From assembly GCA_964415065.1 (NCBI GenBank), contig CAYPYX010000039.1:1-20671 (forward strand): DNA of 20,671 bases, in the 5' to 3' direction. Below, piece after piece: positions 13,904-20,671 of this stretch. Under the pieces are notes generated by a model. The model made no database searches. It saw only the letters and a list, made by a program, of their open reading frames with translations, and was not told the DNA's origin. A program made the translations under genes and the position numbers. The stretch is from VMCP01 sp964415065 (GTDB lineage Bacteria > Bacteroidota > Bacteroidia > NS11-12g > UBA955). How positions within the stretch are numbered: position 1 is the stretch's first letter; each line of letters begins with the position of its first letter.

Positions 13904-14727
13904 ATGAAGACAGGTTGTTTCAAATTCAAATTTCGCTCACATCGGTGGATTTTTGTTATGATTCTGTTGGATTTTTTCTGGGTTCCTTTAATGTCGCAAA
14001 TAGAAACTAAAGGTTTTTCTGATACTGCAAAGCGTTCTAAATTAAATCCAGCCCAAATTAACGCGGAAAGTACCCAACGCTCGGCATTAAATTCAGATTC
14101 TGTAAAACGTTCTGCTCTGAGTTCAGTAAATCTCAGTTCAGATACCTCTAAGCCCGGCAGAGTTAATTCAGATTCTGTAAAACGTTCCGGTCTAAATTCA
14201 GATAGTTTAAAGTTAAAAATTAAAGAAGGTGTAAAAGAAGCGATTTCCATTACTAAAGATGCCATTTCTGTAACTCAAGAGGCGTTAAGTACTAAAATTG
14301 ATTCTAATCGTATTGTAGTTTCTCCGGGTTTTTCCTCACATTTAGTGGCAGTAGATACTTTAACAAACTGGGTTTTTCAAAAGAAATATCGAAAAAGTAA
14401 TTTCGGATTTTTATCACCTACACAATTTGTTCAATTAGCACGTTCCTACGATACACTATCCCCCGAGGTAGCCATCAACGGTCAATATGTTCAATATAAG
14501 TTTACGTTTGAAAAGGAACTTCGTTGGTTGCGGAAGTATACCCGAAAATACGCTATCAACTCAAACAATGCTTCAGTGGATCCAGAAAAAGTAATATTAA
14601 TACGTGTGAATACAATTCCTCAATTTCAAATGGCACGAGTTGAGTATGTTATCCATAAAAAGAAAGAAGAATACGTTGTCCGATTTGAATTAATCTATAT
14701 GAATGATCAATGGTATTATGTAAATAA
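13904..14727 (+). CDS. Exported protein with N-terminal decapeptide repeats, unknown function, 3' end lost in a gap
   Basis: About 274 visible residues. Residues 14-30 are a hydrophobic signal segment after basic residues, ending near LMSQ. Residues 39-103 are imperfect 10-residue repeats with consensus SDSVKRSxLN, separated twice by 5-residue inserts (PAQIN, SVNLS). A helical, Lys/Glu/Thr-rich stretch follows (104-130). The C-terminal part (about 150-274) is a mixed globular domain with FVQLARSYDTLSPEV and a beta-rich end (ARVEYVIHKKKEEYVVRFELIY). I do not recognise the family. The frame enters the gap with an incomplete codon (AAN). After the gap all three frames meet stops by 14851, so little of the protein can lie beyond the gap. 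Fits an exported or lipoprotein-like product of the envelope, but function is unknown. Confidence 0.75.
14018..14212 (+). repeat. Coding 30-bp-type repeats inside the exported protein gene
   Basis: Decapeptide units lie at residues 39-48, 54-63, 64-73, 79-88, 89-98 and a partial at 99-103. At DNA level a 23-bp run (14090-14112) recurs without change at 14165-14187, 75 bp later. Elsewhere the copies are diverged, so the pattern is a mix of old and recent duplication. Confidence 0.75.
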
Positions 14728-14827
14728 NNNNNNNNNNNNNNNNNNNNNNNNNNNNNNNNNNNNNNNNNNNNNNNNNNNNNNNNNNNNNNNNNNNNNNNNN
14801 NNNNNNNNNNNNNNNNNNNNNNNNNNN
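14728..14827. other. Assembly gap (100 N)
   Basis: Exactly 100 N, of unknown true length. It removes the 3' end of the + strand exported-protein gene and probably the terminators of this gene and of the convergent nuclease gene. Unlike the other two gaps, its flanks show no repeat. Confidence 0.98.
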
Positions 14828-14870
14828 AATTTCTGAGTAAGTTCAATTCGTAATCAATCTTAGATAAAGT

Positions 14871-15716
14871 TTAATCCAAAATTAAACCCACTTTCGATTC
14901 TGCTTTGTTTTTTGGATCAACCGTTTTATTTGGACTTTCCGAATATCCAAGTTTGCTCGAAATTCGAGGAAATAAATTACGATTTAGCACTCGCTCCAAG
15001 CTATCTACGGTAATGCGAAAATTCGCATGTCCACCGTGCATGGATTTGTACGATTGAAATGTAACTTGGGGTGGTGAATTCGGTATGATGTATGCTACAG
15101 ATTTATCGATTCCAACTGTATCGAGAACTGCTTTGAAAAAGAAGTTGGGAACAGCAACACGGTGCGTTTTTCCAATACTGCCGTACTGCCAATTCTTAAA
15201 TTGTGCATTGTTTTTTGATATTACTGGTCCGGTAATTATAAATAACGGATGTTGTTTAATTTTAACATAATCTCGAATGGCACTTTCTAAATCTTTCCAT
15301 ATTCCACGGTTTAGAGGTGGTGATTGTGGACAAATATTGCTCATGTAAAAGCTTTCTTTCATGGCGGATTCTGACCAGGTCATGTCACCCGCGGGTGCTA
15401 AATGTCCCCGATCGTATCCAGATTTTGTATAGTCGGAAGAGTTACATGTAGCAGGTTTAATTAACGGATCGGGAAGGAATTTATCCGAACGTTCATTGAT
15501 TCCGTTGAGTTCTGAGGGATGTAATTCATATGCAACCCAGTTGGGGATATGATATTGATGATTGTAAGAAGTAGTATAGCCCGAGTGAATGGTAAGAATT
15601 TCATCGGTTGATATGGATGGAATTTCTAATTGCGTGTTTTGTTGCTTATTAACGAACGTGAATCCCCAGAGAAAAAAAGAAATTAACCAAATAAAAAATA
15701 TACGACTCCACTTCAT
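14871..15716 (-). CDS. Exported or membrane-anchored DNA/RNA non-specific endonuclease (NucA family)
   Basis: A 281-residue endonuclease of the beta-beta-alpha-metal (NucA/Serratia nuclease) family. Residues 5-22 are hydrophobic and act as signal or anchor, so it works outside the cytoplasm. The active-site motif is YDRGHLAPAGDM (101-112), with His105 as general base. Then follow YMSNICPQSPPLNRGIW (124-140), holding the metal-binding Asn136, and VAVPNFFFKAVLD later. The C-terminal ~50 residues beyond the core are unremarkable. The chosen ATG (15714-15716) is preferred to the TTG at 15728, which would lie in the short leader. Such enzymes degrade external nucleic acid for nutrients or matrix turnover; the exact role here is inferred. 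Convergent with the unknown exported gene across the gap. Confidence 0.9.
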   Translation of the reverse strand: MKWSRIFFIWLISFFLWGFTFVNKQQNTQLEIPSISTDEILTIHSGYTTSYNHQYHIPNWVAYELHPSELNGINERSDKFLPDPLIKPATCNSSDYTKSGYDRGHLAPAGDMTWSESAMKESFYMSNICPQSPPLNRGIWKDLESAIRDYVKIKQHPLFIITGPVISKNNAQFKNWQYGSIGKTHRVAVPNFFFKAVLDTVGIDKSVAYIIPNSPPQVTFQSYKSMHGGHANFRITVDSLERVLNRNLFPRISSKLGYSESPNKTVDPKNKAESKVGLILD

Positions 15717-15730
15717 AGGTAATTGCAACT

Positions 15731-15738
15731 CGAATATA
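15731..15738 (-). promoter_or_regulatory. -7 promoter element for the nuclease gene
   Basis: On the minus strand the element reads TATATTCG, a TAnnTTCG form identical to the one at 762-769. It ends 14 nt before the ATG at 15716, predicting a leader of about 10 nt. No clear TTG partner is seen. Confidence 0.5.
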
Positions 15739-15763
15739 ATTTTTTAATTGGAATAGAGGAGAC

Positions 15764-15784
15764 TTATTCAGCTTAGCTGAATAA
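15764..15784. terminator. Inverted repeat in the pyrD-nuclease spacer, possible weak terminator
   Basis: TTATTCAGC (15764-15772) and GCTGAATAA (15776-15784) pair perfectly around TTA. On + it is followed by TTTTA, but no + gene reads into it. On - it lies about 168 nt after the pyrD stop without a T-tract. It could end pyrD transcription or form a protein site upstream of the nuclease promoter. The rest of the 235-nt spacer shows nothing I can assign. Confidence 0.35.
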
Positions 15785-15951
15785 TTTTATGGATATTAGT
15801 CGGATAATGAAGGTTTTAAATAAACTGCAAGTTAGTTTGAAGGTAGATATTTTGAGGCGAATTTTGAAATAAATCAAACTCCTTGGTAAAGAGAATCACA
15901 ACCCCAGAAACCTAGAAGATAAATTGAAATAATCCGAGGAAAATCTGTTAT

Positions 15952-16977
15952 TTAGTTGTACGAAATTTCTTTGAGGATGTTCTTAACAATCCAAGGGCCT
16001 TCATAAATAAAGCCCGTGTATACTTGAACCAAACCTGCACCGCGGTTTAATTTTTCTGAAGCGTCATGACCATTAAAAATCCCTCCAACTCCAATAAGGG
16101 GAATTTGAGGACCTAATTCTATGCTCAAACTCGCTAAAATTGCATTACTTGCTTCAAATAGGGGAGCTCCGCTTAATCCTCCTGCACCAATTTTATCTAT
16201 TTCTTTCGAAGAAAGGCTTAGATTTTCTCTGGAAATGGTTGTATTGGTAGCGATAACAGCTTGAACGTTCAATTGCTTAATAACAGTTACTAGTTTCTTT
16301 AAACTGCTCATTTGAAAATCAGGAGCAATCTTTATGAAAATGGGCTTTTGAACAGGTTTGCTGTTGCGGATGGCGTGTAATTTTTCGAACAATGGCACCA
16401 GAAATTTCTCGCTTTGCAGATCCCGTAAACCTGGGGTATTGGGGCTTGAAACGTTCACGGTTATATAATCTACATAGTCATACAACTTTTGAAAGCAAAC
16501 AATGTAATCGTCTTCGGCTAGGTCGTTGTCGGTATCTTTATTTTTACCAATATTCCCACCCACGATTAATCCTTGCGGACGTCTTTTTAAACGTTCAACC
16601 ATTGCGTCTACACCGTAATTATTGAATCCCATGCGATTGATAACAGCAAGATCCTGTGGAATTCTAAATAATCGGGGTTTGGGATTGCCTGGCTGTGGAC
16701 GCGGAGTAACGGTTCCAACTTCGACATGTCCAAAACCAATGGTTTTCCAAAGAGATAAATATTTTGCATCCTTATCAAATCCTGCAGCCAATCCCACGAT
16801 ATTGGGAAATTGAATTCCTGCAAATTCAACGGGTTTTGGATTTTCTGGTTGGAAACTTTTTCTTAAAATTCCACCAATTAAGGGAAGAGACAAACCAAAT
16901 TGTATAAGCTTTAAAGCAACGTCATGTGCTTTTTCTGGAGACAGTGTAAATAAAAATAATCGAATCAGCTGATACAT
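15952..16977 (-). CDS. pyrD: Quinone-dependent dihydroorotate dehydrogenase (class 2)
   Basis: Oxidises dihydroorotate to orotate in pyrimidine synthesis, passing electrons to the quinone pool at the inner membrane. The 341 residues include the class 2 N-terminal membrane-binding helix (IRLFLFTLSPEKAHDVALK, 5-23). FMN and substrate motifs follow: VGLAAGFDKDA (61-71), VGTVTPRPQPGNPKPRLFR (87-105), NRMGFNN (114-120) and VNVSSPNTPGLRDLQ (174-188), whose second Ser (178) is the class 2 catalytic base. Further on are KIAPD, NTTISR, GGLSGAP, and GVGGI...GAGLVQVYTGFIYEGP for phosphate binding. It lies 64 nt downstream of purH, separated by a terminator. I found no clear -7 element for it. Confidence 0.96.
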   Translation of the reverse strand: MYQLIRLFLFTLSPEKAHDVALKLIQFGLSLPLIGGILRKSFQPENPKPVEFAGIQFPNIVGLAAGFDKDAKYLSLWKTIGFGHVEVGTVTPRPQPGNPKPRLFRIPQDLAVINRMGFNNYGVDAMVERLKRRPQGLIVGGNIGKNKDTDNDLAEDDYIVCFQKLYDYVDYITVNVSSPNTPGLRDLQSEKFLVPLFEKLHAIRNSKPVQKPIFIKIAPDFQMSSLKKLVTVIKQLNVQAVIATNTTISRENLSLSSKEIDKIGAGGLSGAPLFEASNAILASLSIELGPQIPLIGVGGIFNGHDASEKLNRGAGLVQVYTGFIYEGPWIVKNILKEISYN

Positions 16978-16994
16978 AGTGTTTCCTTGTGAGC

Positions 16995-17028
16995 AAAAAG
17001 TGTGCTAAACTTTAAATTTAACACACTT
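16995..17028 (-). terminator. Rho-independent terminator after purH
   Basis: Read on the minus strand, AAGTGTG-T-TAAA pairs with TTTA-G-CACACTT (arms 17017-17028 and 16998-17009; one mismatch), followed by TTT. It starts 13 nt after the purH stop. It implies that pyrD is transcribed mostly from its own promoter or by read-through. Confidence 0.65.
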
Positions 17029-17041
17029 AATTTTATTTTGT

Positions 17042-18541
17042 TTAGTGTTTGAAGTGGCGAATTCCAGTGAATACCATTGCCATGGAGTTATCATCGCAAT
17101 ATTTGATACTCAATTCATCTTTTACGCTACCACCAGGTTGAACAACAGCAGAAATTCCCGCTTTATCAGCAATTTCAACGCAATCAGGGAATGGGAAGAA
17201 CGCATCACTCGCCATCACTGCACCGGTTAGATCGAATCCGAATTTGTTGGCTTTTTCAATGGCCTGAATCAATGCATCTACGCGACTTGTTTGTCCAGTT
17301 CCACTGGCTAATAATTGGTTGTTTTTAGCCAATACAATGGTATTGCTTTTAGTTTGTTTAACCAATTTAACTGCGAATTCCATATCGCTATATTCTTGAT
17401 CGGTAGGAACACGTTGAGTAACGGGTTTCATATTATCGCGCGTTTCAATCAATGAATCACGTTCTTGAACCAATTCTCCATTCAAAGCAGTGCGGTACAA
17501 AGTGGATTTTAACAAACCAAAATTCTTCGCTTTCAAAATAATTCTATTTTGCTTGGCGCTTAAAATTTCAATTGCCTTATCTGAATAGCTAGGTGCAATC
17601 AATACTTCAAAGAATAGCTTATTAATTTCTTCAGCTGTAGATTCGTCGATCTCTGAATTAGTAGCCAAGATTCCGCCAAAAGCACTAACTGGATCGCATG
17701 CTAATGCATCTGTCCACGCTTCTTGAATGGTATTTCTAGTAGCAACACCACAAGCATTATTGTGTTTTACGATAACAAAAGTAGAACCGGTAGATTCTCT
17801 GAACTCATTCAACAGACAAATAGCACTGTCTACGTCCAACAAATTGTTGAAGCTTAAGTCTTTTCCTTGAATTTTATCGAAAATTTCATCCAAATTACCT
17901 TGGAAATGTGCTTTTTGATGTGGATTTTCACCATATCTCAATGCTGTGCTTTTTACTCCACCAAACCAATTTGCAATTTGAGTATCGTAATTTGAGGTTA
18001 CGGAAAAAGCTTTATATGCAAACTTTTTACGTGTATTTATATCCAGACTGCCATTTTGTGCTTGGTAATCTAACAGGAATTCCTGGTAATCGTTTTTGTC
18101 TGCAATGATGCACGTGTGAGCATGATTTTTTGCTGCAGCACGAATTAAAGAAACACCTCCGATGTCAATTTTCTCAATAATTTCTGAATCAGTGCCACCA
18201 TCGGCAACAGTTTGTACGAATGGATAAAGATCAACAATTACTAAATCCAATAAAGGAATTTCATAGGAAGCAATTTCTTGCATGTCTTGATCCAACTCAC
18301 GACGGGCTAAAATTCCCCCGAAAACTTTTGGATGGAGTGTTTTAACACGTCCGCCAAGGATACTAGGATATCCAGTAACATCTTCTACTGCTACACAAGG
18401 TATACCTAAATCCTCAATGAATTTTCGGGTACCTCCAGTAGAATATAATGTTACTTGGTTTTGGTGAAGTGCTCGGATAATGGGTTCTAAACCGTCTTTG
18501 TAAAATACCGAAACTAGAGCAGATTTTATGGGTGAATTCAC
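17042..18541 (-). CDS. purH: Bifunctional AICAR transformylase / IMP cyclohydrolase
   Basis: Catalyses the last two steps of de novo IMP synthesis: formyl transfer to AICAR, then ring closure. From GTG 18541 the protein has 499 residues. The IMP cyclohydrolase domain (about 1-195) shows SALVSVFYKDGLEP, LYSTGGT (32-38) and GGRVKTLHPKVFGGIL (63-78). The transformylase domain shows RYGENPHQ (202-209), VKHNNACG (258-265) with the catalytic Lys259-His260 pair, and FGGILATN. It ends in SIKYCDDNSMAMVFTGIRHFKH as usual. The GTG start is chosen because the conserved N-terminus (NSPIKSALVSV) begins there; the upstream TTG at 18556 lies beyond the -7 element. It has its own promoter and terminator. Confidence 0.95.
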   Translation of the reverse strand: MNSPIKSALVSVFYKDGLEPIIRALHQNQVTLYSTGGTRKFIEDLGIPCVAVEDVTGYPSILGGRVKTLHPKVFGGILARRELDQDMQEIASYEIPLLDLVIVDLYPFVQTVADGGTDSEIIEKIDIGGVSLIRAAAKNHAHTCIIADKNDYQEFLLDYQAQNGSLDINTRKKFAYKAFSVTSNYDTQIANWFGGVKSTALRYGENPHQKAHFQGNLDEIFDKIQGKDLSFNNLLDVDSAICLLNEFRESTGSTFVIVKHNNACGVATRNTIQEAWTDALACDPVSAFGGILATNSEIDESTAEEINKLFFEVLIAPSYSDKAIEILSAKQNRIILKAKNFGLLKSTLYRTALNGELVQERDSLIETRDNMKPVTQRVPTDQEYSDMEFAVKLVKQTKSNTIVLAKNNQLLASGTGQTSRVDALIQAIEKANKFGFDLTGAVMASDAFFPFPDCVEIADKAGISAVVQPGGSVKDELSIKYCDDNSMAMVFTGIRHFKH

Positions 18542-18545
18542 ACCG

Positions 18546-18553
18546 CAAAAATA
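18546..18553 (-). promoter_or_regulatory. Consensus -7 promoter element directly before purH
   Basis: On the minus strand TATTTTTG matches TAnnTTTG. It is followed by CGGT and then the GTG start at 18541. Transcription would begin at or very near the start codon. A TTG lies 14 nt upstream of the element (minus strand, 18568-18570). Confidence 0.55.
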
Positions 18554-18582
18554 CAAAATCCTTTAGCCAAGACCTCGAATGT

Positions 18583-18780
18583 TTACAACTTTTTAACATT
18601 TTGACGAACTTTTACGGCACCACCGTGGTGCTTGGGTTCGTATGGACAATGTCTACAGCCGCTGCCACAACAAGAACCTTTTTTTATCAGAAAAGATTCC
18701 TTGAAAACAACAAATCCGTTTTCCCAATAATAATTATCCGTTTCAACTCGGTGTTCTTTTCCCGAATCAATCTTTGCCAT
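18583..18780 (-). CDS. Small Cys-rich DUF5522-like protein
   Basis: A 65-residue protein whose core KKGSCCGSGCRHCPY (33-47) carries four cysteines (37, 38, 42, 45) as CC-x3-C-x2-C. It is preceded by YYWENGFVVFKESFL (18-31), the arrangement I know from DUF5522. No reaction is established; the Cys pattern suggests zinc or an iron-sulfur cluster (inference). The ATG (18778-18780) lies inside the last codons of secA, so the two genes overlap by 14 nt in different frames and are probably translationally coupled. The longer frame upstream runs through the secA zinc-motif codons and is not used. The purH promoter lies in the 41-nt spacer downstream. Confidence 0.8.
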   Translation of the reverse strand: MAKIDSGKEHRVETDNYYWENGFVVFKESFLIKKGSCCGSGCRHCPYEPKHHGGAVKVRQNVKKL

Positions 18781-20671
18781 GACACTGTTTGAACTTCTTG
18801 CCGCTTCCACAAGGACAAGGGTCGTTTCTACCCACTTTCATGTCATTGCGTATGGGATTTTGAGGGATTTTAGGTGCGGATTGTGCAATCACTTCTTCGT
18901 GAGAAACTTCGCCTATGCCTGAGTAGTCTTCTTTTGAAGCAACTACTTTAGGTTCAGGTTTACGCATAGCTGGACGGGATTCATTCACTTCGCCTTCTTC
19001 AAAAATTCGAGTTCTAAACAACATACCCAAGATTTTATGATTCATGCGATTCAACATTTGACCATATAATTCCCAACTTTCCATTTTGTAAATCAACAAA
19101 GGATCTTTTTGTTCGTACTGGGCATTGTATGAGCTTTGTTTCAATTCATCCAATTCTCTCAAGTGCTCTTTCCATTCATCATCGATTGATTGCAATGTAA
19201 CTGACTTTTCAAAATCAGAAATCATGGATTGGCATTTGGTTTCCAAAGCACGATTCATTGGAACCGTTAATTGGAACTGACTTGTACCATCGGTCATTGG
19301 CACAACCACATTCTCAATACGTTCACCTTGAGTTTCGCGAATGTTGGCAAAAACTGGATATGCTTTTTCAGCTAAAGTCTTCGACTTATTATTATATTGC
19401 TGATTCAGATGTTCGAACAATTGAACAGCTAAATCTTCAGCTTTACCTTGGTGATATTCTTCTTCTGTAAATGGAGGAGCCATAGCTAAAGTGCGAATAA
19501 CCTCCAATTCCAATTCTACCCAAGAAGCACCACTTTGTTTGTGACCGGTAACTACCTCGTAGCACCAGTTCATCAACATATTACTTAAATCAATTCGAAG
19601 CTTTTCCCCAAATAACGCATTTCTACGAATTCGGTAAATACTGCTTCTTTGTTTGTTCATTACATCATCATACTCCAATAATCTTTTACGAATACCAAAG
19701 TTATTCTGTTCCATTCTGCGCTGATTTCTTTCAATGGTTTTGGACATCCAGGAATGCTCAATAACATCTTCTTCTTTGAAACCACCCAATTTATCCATGA
19801 AAGCAGCAACTTTTTCGGAACCGAAAATACGCATCAAATCATCCTCCAAACTCACATAAAAACGTGAACTACCTGGATCACCTTGACGTCCGGCACGACC
19901 TCGTAACTGACGGTCAACACGTCTACTTTCATGTCGTTCAGTACCAATAATGGCTAAACCACCTGCTGCTTTTACTTCTTCAGAAATCTTAATGTCCGTA
20001 CCACGTCCTGCCATGTTGGTAGCAATGGTTACAGCACCCGGTAAACCAGCATTAGCAACAATTTCAGCTTCTTTTTGGTGTTGTTTTGCGTTCAATACAT
20101 TGTGCTTGATTCCGCGTAACTTCAACATTCTTGAAAGCAATTCACTCACTTCAACTGAAGTTGTACCCACCAATACTGGACGATTTTGAGCAGTTAATGC
20201 TACCACCTCATCTATTACGGCGTTGTATTTTGCTCGTTTGGTCTTGTACACCAAATCTTCTTGATCTTTTCTAATGACAGCTCGGTTGGTAGGAATTACT
20301 TTTACCCCTAATTTGTAAATATCCCAAAGTTCTTGAGCCTCTGTTTCAGCAGTACCCGTCATACCTGATAATTTGTGGTACATACGGAAATAATTCTGCA
20401 ATGTAATGGTAGCGTAAGTTTGTGTAGCTGCCTCAACGCGAACATTCTCTTTGGCTTCGATGGCTTGGTGTAGTCCATCGCTGTATCGACGGCCTTCCAT
20501 GATACGACCGGTTTGTTCGTCAACGATTTTTACTTTTCCATCAGCTAATATGTATTCAACATCGCGCTCAAACAGGGTGTAAGCCTTTAATAATTGTTGA
20601 ACAGAGTGAATACGCTCGCTTTTTTCAGCGAATTCTTGCATTAAACGGGTTTTACGTTCCGCTTTTTCCTC
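18767..20671 (-). CDS. secA: Preprotein translocase ATPase SecA, C-terminal part (5' end beyond the window)
   Basis: The motor of the Sec pathway, driving unfolded preproteins through SecYEG. The frame is open to the window edge, giving 634 C-terminal residues; the full protein in this phylum is about 1,100. Visible parts in order are DEQTGRIMEGRRYSDGLHQA, LSGMTGTAETE, and the NBD2 motifs GTTSVEVSELLS, TNMAGRGTDI and RQLRGRAGRQGDPGSSRFY (helicase motif VI). After these come the scaffold and helical wing region (NNFGIRKRLLEYDDVMNKQR, EWKEHLRELDELK) and the C-terminal zinc motif VGRNDPCPCGSGKKFKQCHG, which in known SecA proteins binds SecB or ribosomes. ATG 20641 is internal, since ten in-frame codons precede it. 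Its end overlaps the DUF5522 gene by 14 nt. Confidence 0.97.
   Translation of the reverse strand, partial: EEKAERKTRLMQEFAEKSERIHSVQQLLKAYTLFERDVEYILADGKVKIVDEQTGRIMEGRRYSDGLHQAIEAKENVRVEAATQTYATITLQNYFRMYHKLSGMTGTAETEAQELWDIYKLGVKVIPTNRAVIRKDQEDLVYKTKRAKYNAVIDEVVALTAQNRPVLVGTTSVEVSELLSRMLKLRGIKHNVLNAKQHQKEAEIVANAGLPGAVTIATNMAGRGTDIKISEEVKAAGGLAIIGTERHESRRVDRQLRGRAGRQGDPGSSRFYVSLEDDLMRIFGSEKVAAFMDKLGGFKEEDVIEHSWMSKTIERNQRRMEQNNFGIRKRLLEYDDVMNKQRSSIYRIRRNALFGEKLRIDLSNMLMNWCYEVVTGHKQSGASWVELELEVIRTLAMAPPFTEEEYHQGKAEDLAVQLFEHLNQQYNNKSKTLAEKAYPVFANIRETQGERIENVVVPMTDGTSQFQLTVPMNRALETKCQSMISDFEKSVTLQSIDDEWKEHLRELDELKQSSYNAQYEQKDPLLIYKMESWELYGQMLNRMNHKILGMLFRTRIFEEGEVNESRPAMRKPEPKVVASKEDYSGIGEVSHEEVIAQSAPKIPQNPIRNDMKVGRNDPCPCGSGKKFKQCHGKD

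Noticed and set aside
13885..14265. 126-residue antisense frame with repeated (A/P)ERFTESE units
   Set aside because: It is the mirror of the coding repeats of the + strand gene, which has a signal peptide and a globular domain.

Overview
The window looks like a chromosomal segment of a Bacteroidota bacterium, probably of the Flavobacteriales/Chitinophagales type, taken from a draft or metagenome assembly. The evidence for the phylum is an AT-rich composition, genes with little Shine-Dalgarno signal, repeated matches to the Bacteroidota -7 promoter element TAnnTTTG (or TAnnTTCG), a protein with a type IX secretion C-terminal sorting domain, a stand-alone homocysteine domain of a split MetH, and a DUF5522-like CCGSGCRHCPY protein. 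Three runs of exactly 100 N (1379-1478, 4133-4232, 14728-14827) are scaffold gaps of unknown true length. Two of them sit next to or inside intergenic tandem repeats of about 60 bp.

Layout. The left part, on +, holds phosphatidylserine decarboxylase (27-680), a small exported Cys/Lys-rich protein with exact internal repeats (795-1163), a terminator and a 61-bp tandem repeat leading into a gap, the 3' end of an unknown gene (1479-1736), the homocysteine-methyltransferase part of a split MetH (1738-2733), a leucine dehydrogenase-type enzyme (2878-3981), a terminator, a second repeat patch with a gap, and a GT-C-like membrane protein (4352-5863). RecJ lies on - (5908-7635), divergent from a T9SS-sorted exported protein (7691-8755). 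Next on + is the three-gene proton-translocating transhydrogenase operon pntAA-pntAB-pntB (8852-11699), which converges on a DUF255/YyaL thioredoxin-domain protein (11758-13845, -). A repeat-bearing exported protein of unknown function (13904 into the third gap) follows on +. The right end, all on -, carries an exported DNA/RNA non-specific endonuclease, PyrD, PurH, a 65-residue DUF5522 protein and the C-terminal 634 residues of SecA, which runs off the window.

Most genes are housekeeping: phospholipid and nucleotide synthesis, methionine and branched-chain amino acid metabolism, NAD(P)H balance, DNA repair and protein export. I see no mobile element, CRISPR-cas locus, phage gene, rRNA or tRNA, and no clear multi-gene novel system. 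The parts most worth a second look are the exported Cys-rich repeat protein, the two ~60-bp intergenic repeat patches at assembly gaps, three genes whose -7 promoter element ends only 4-6 nt before the start codon (suggesting leaderless mRNAs, one with a GTG start), and the overlap of secA with the DUF5522 gene.
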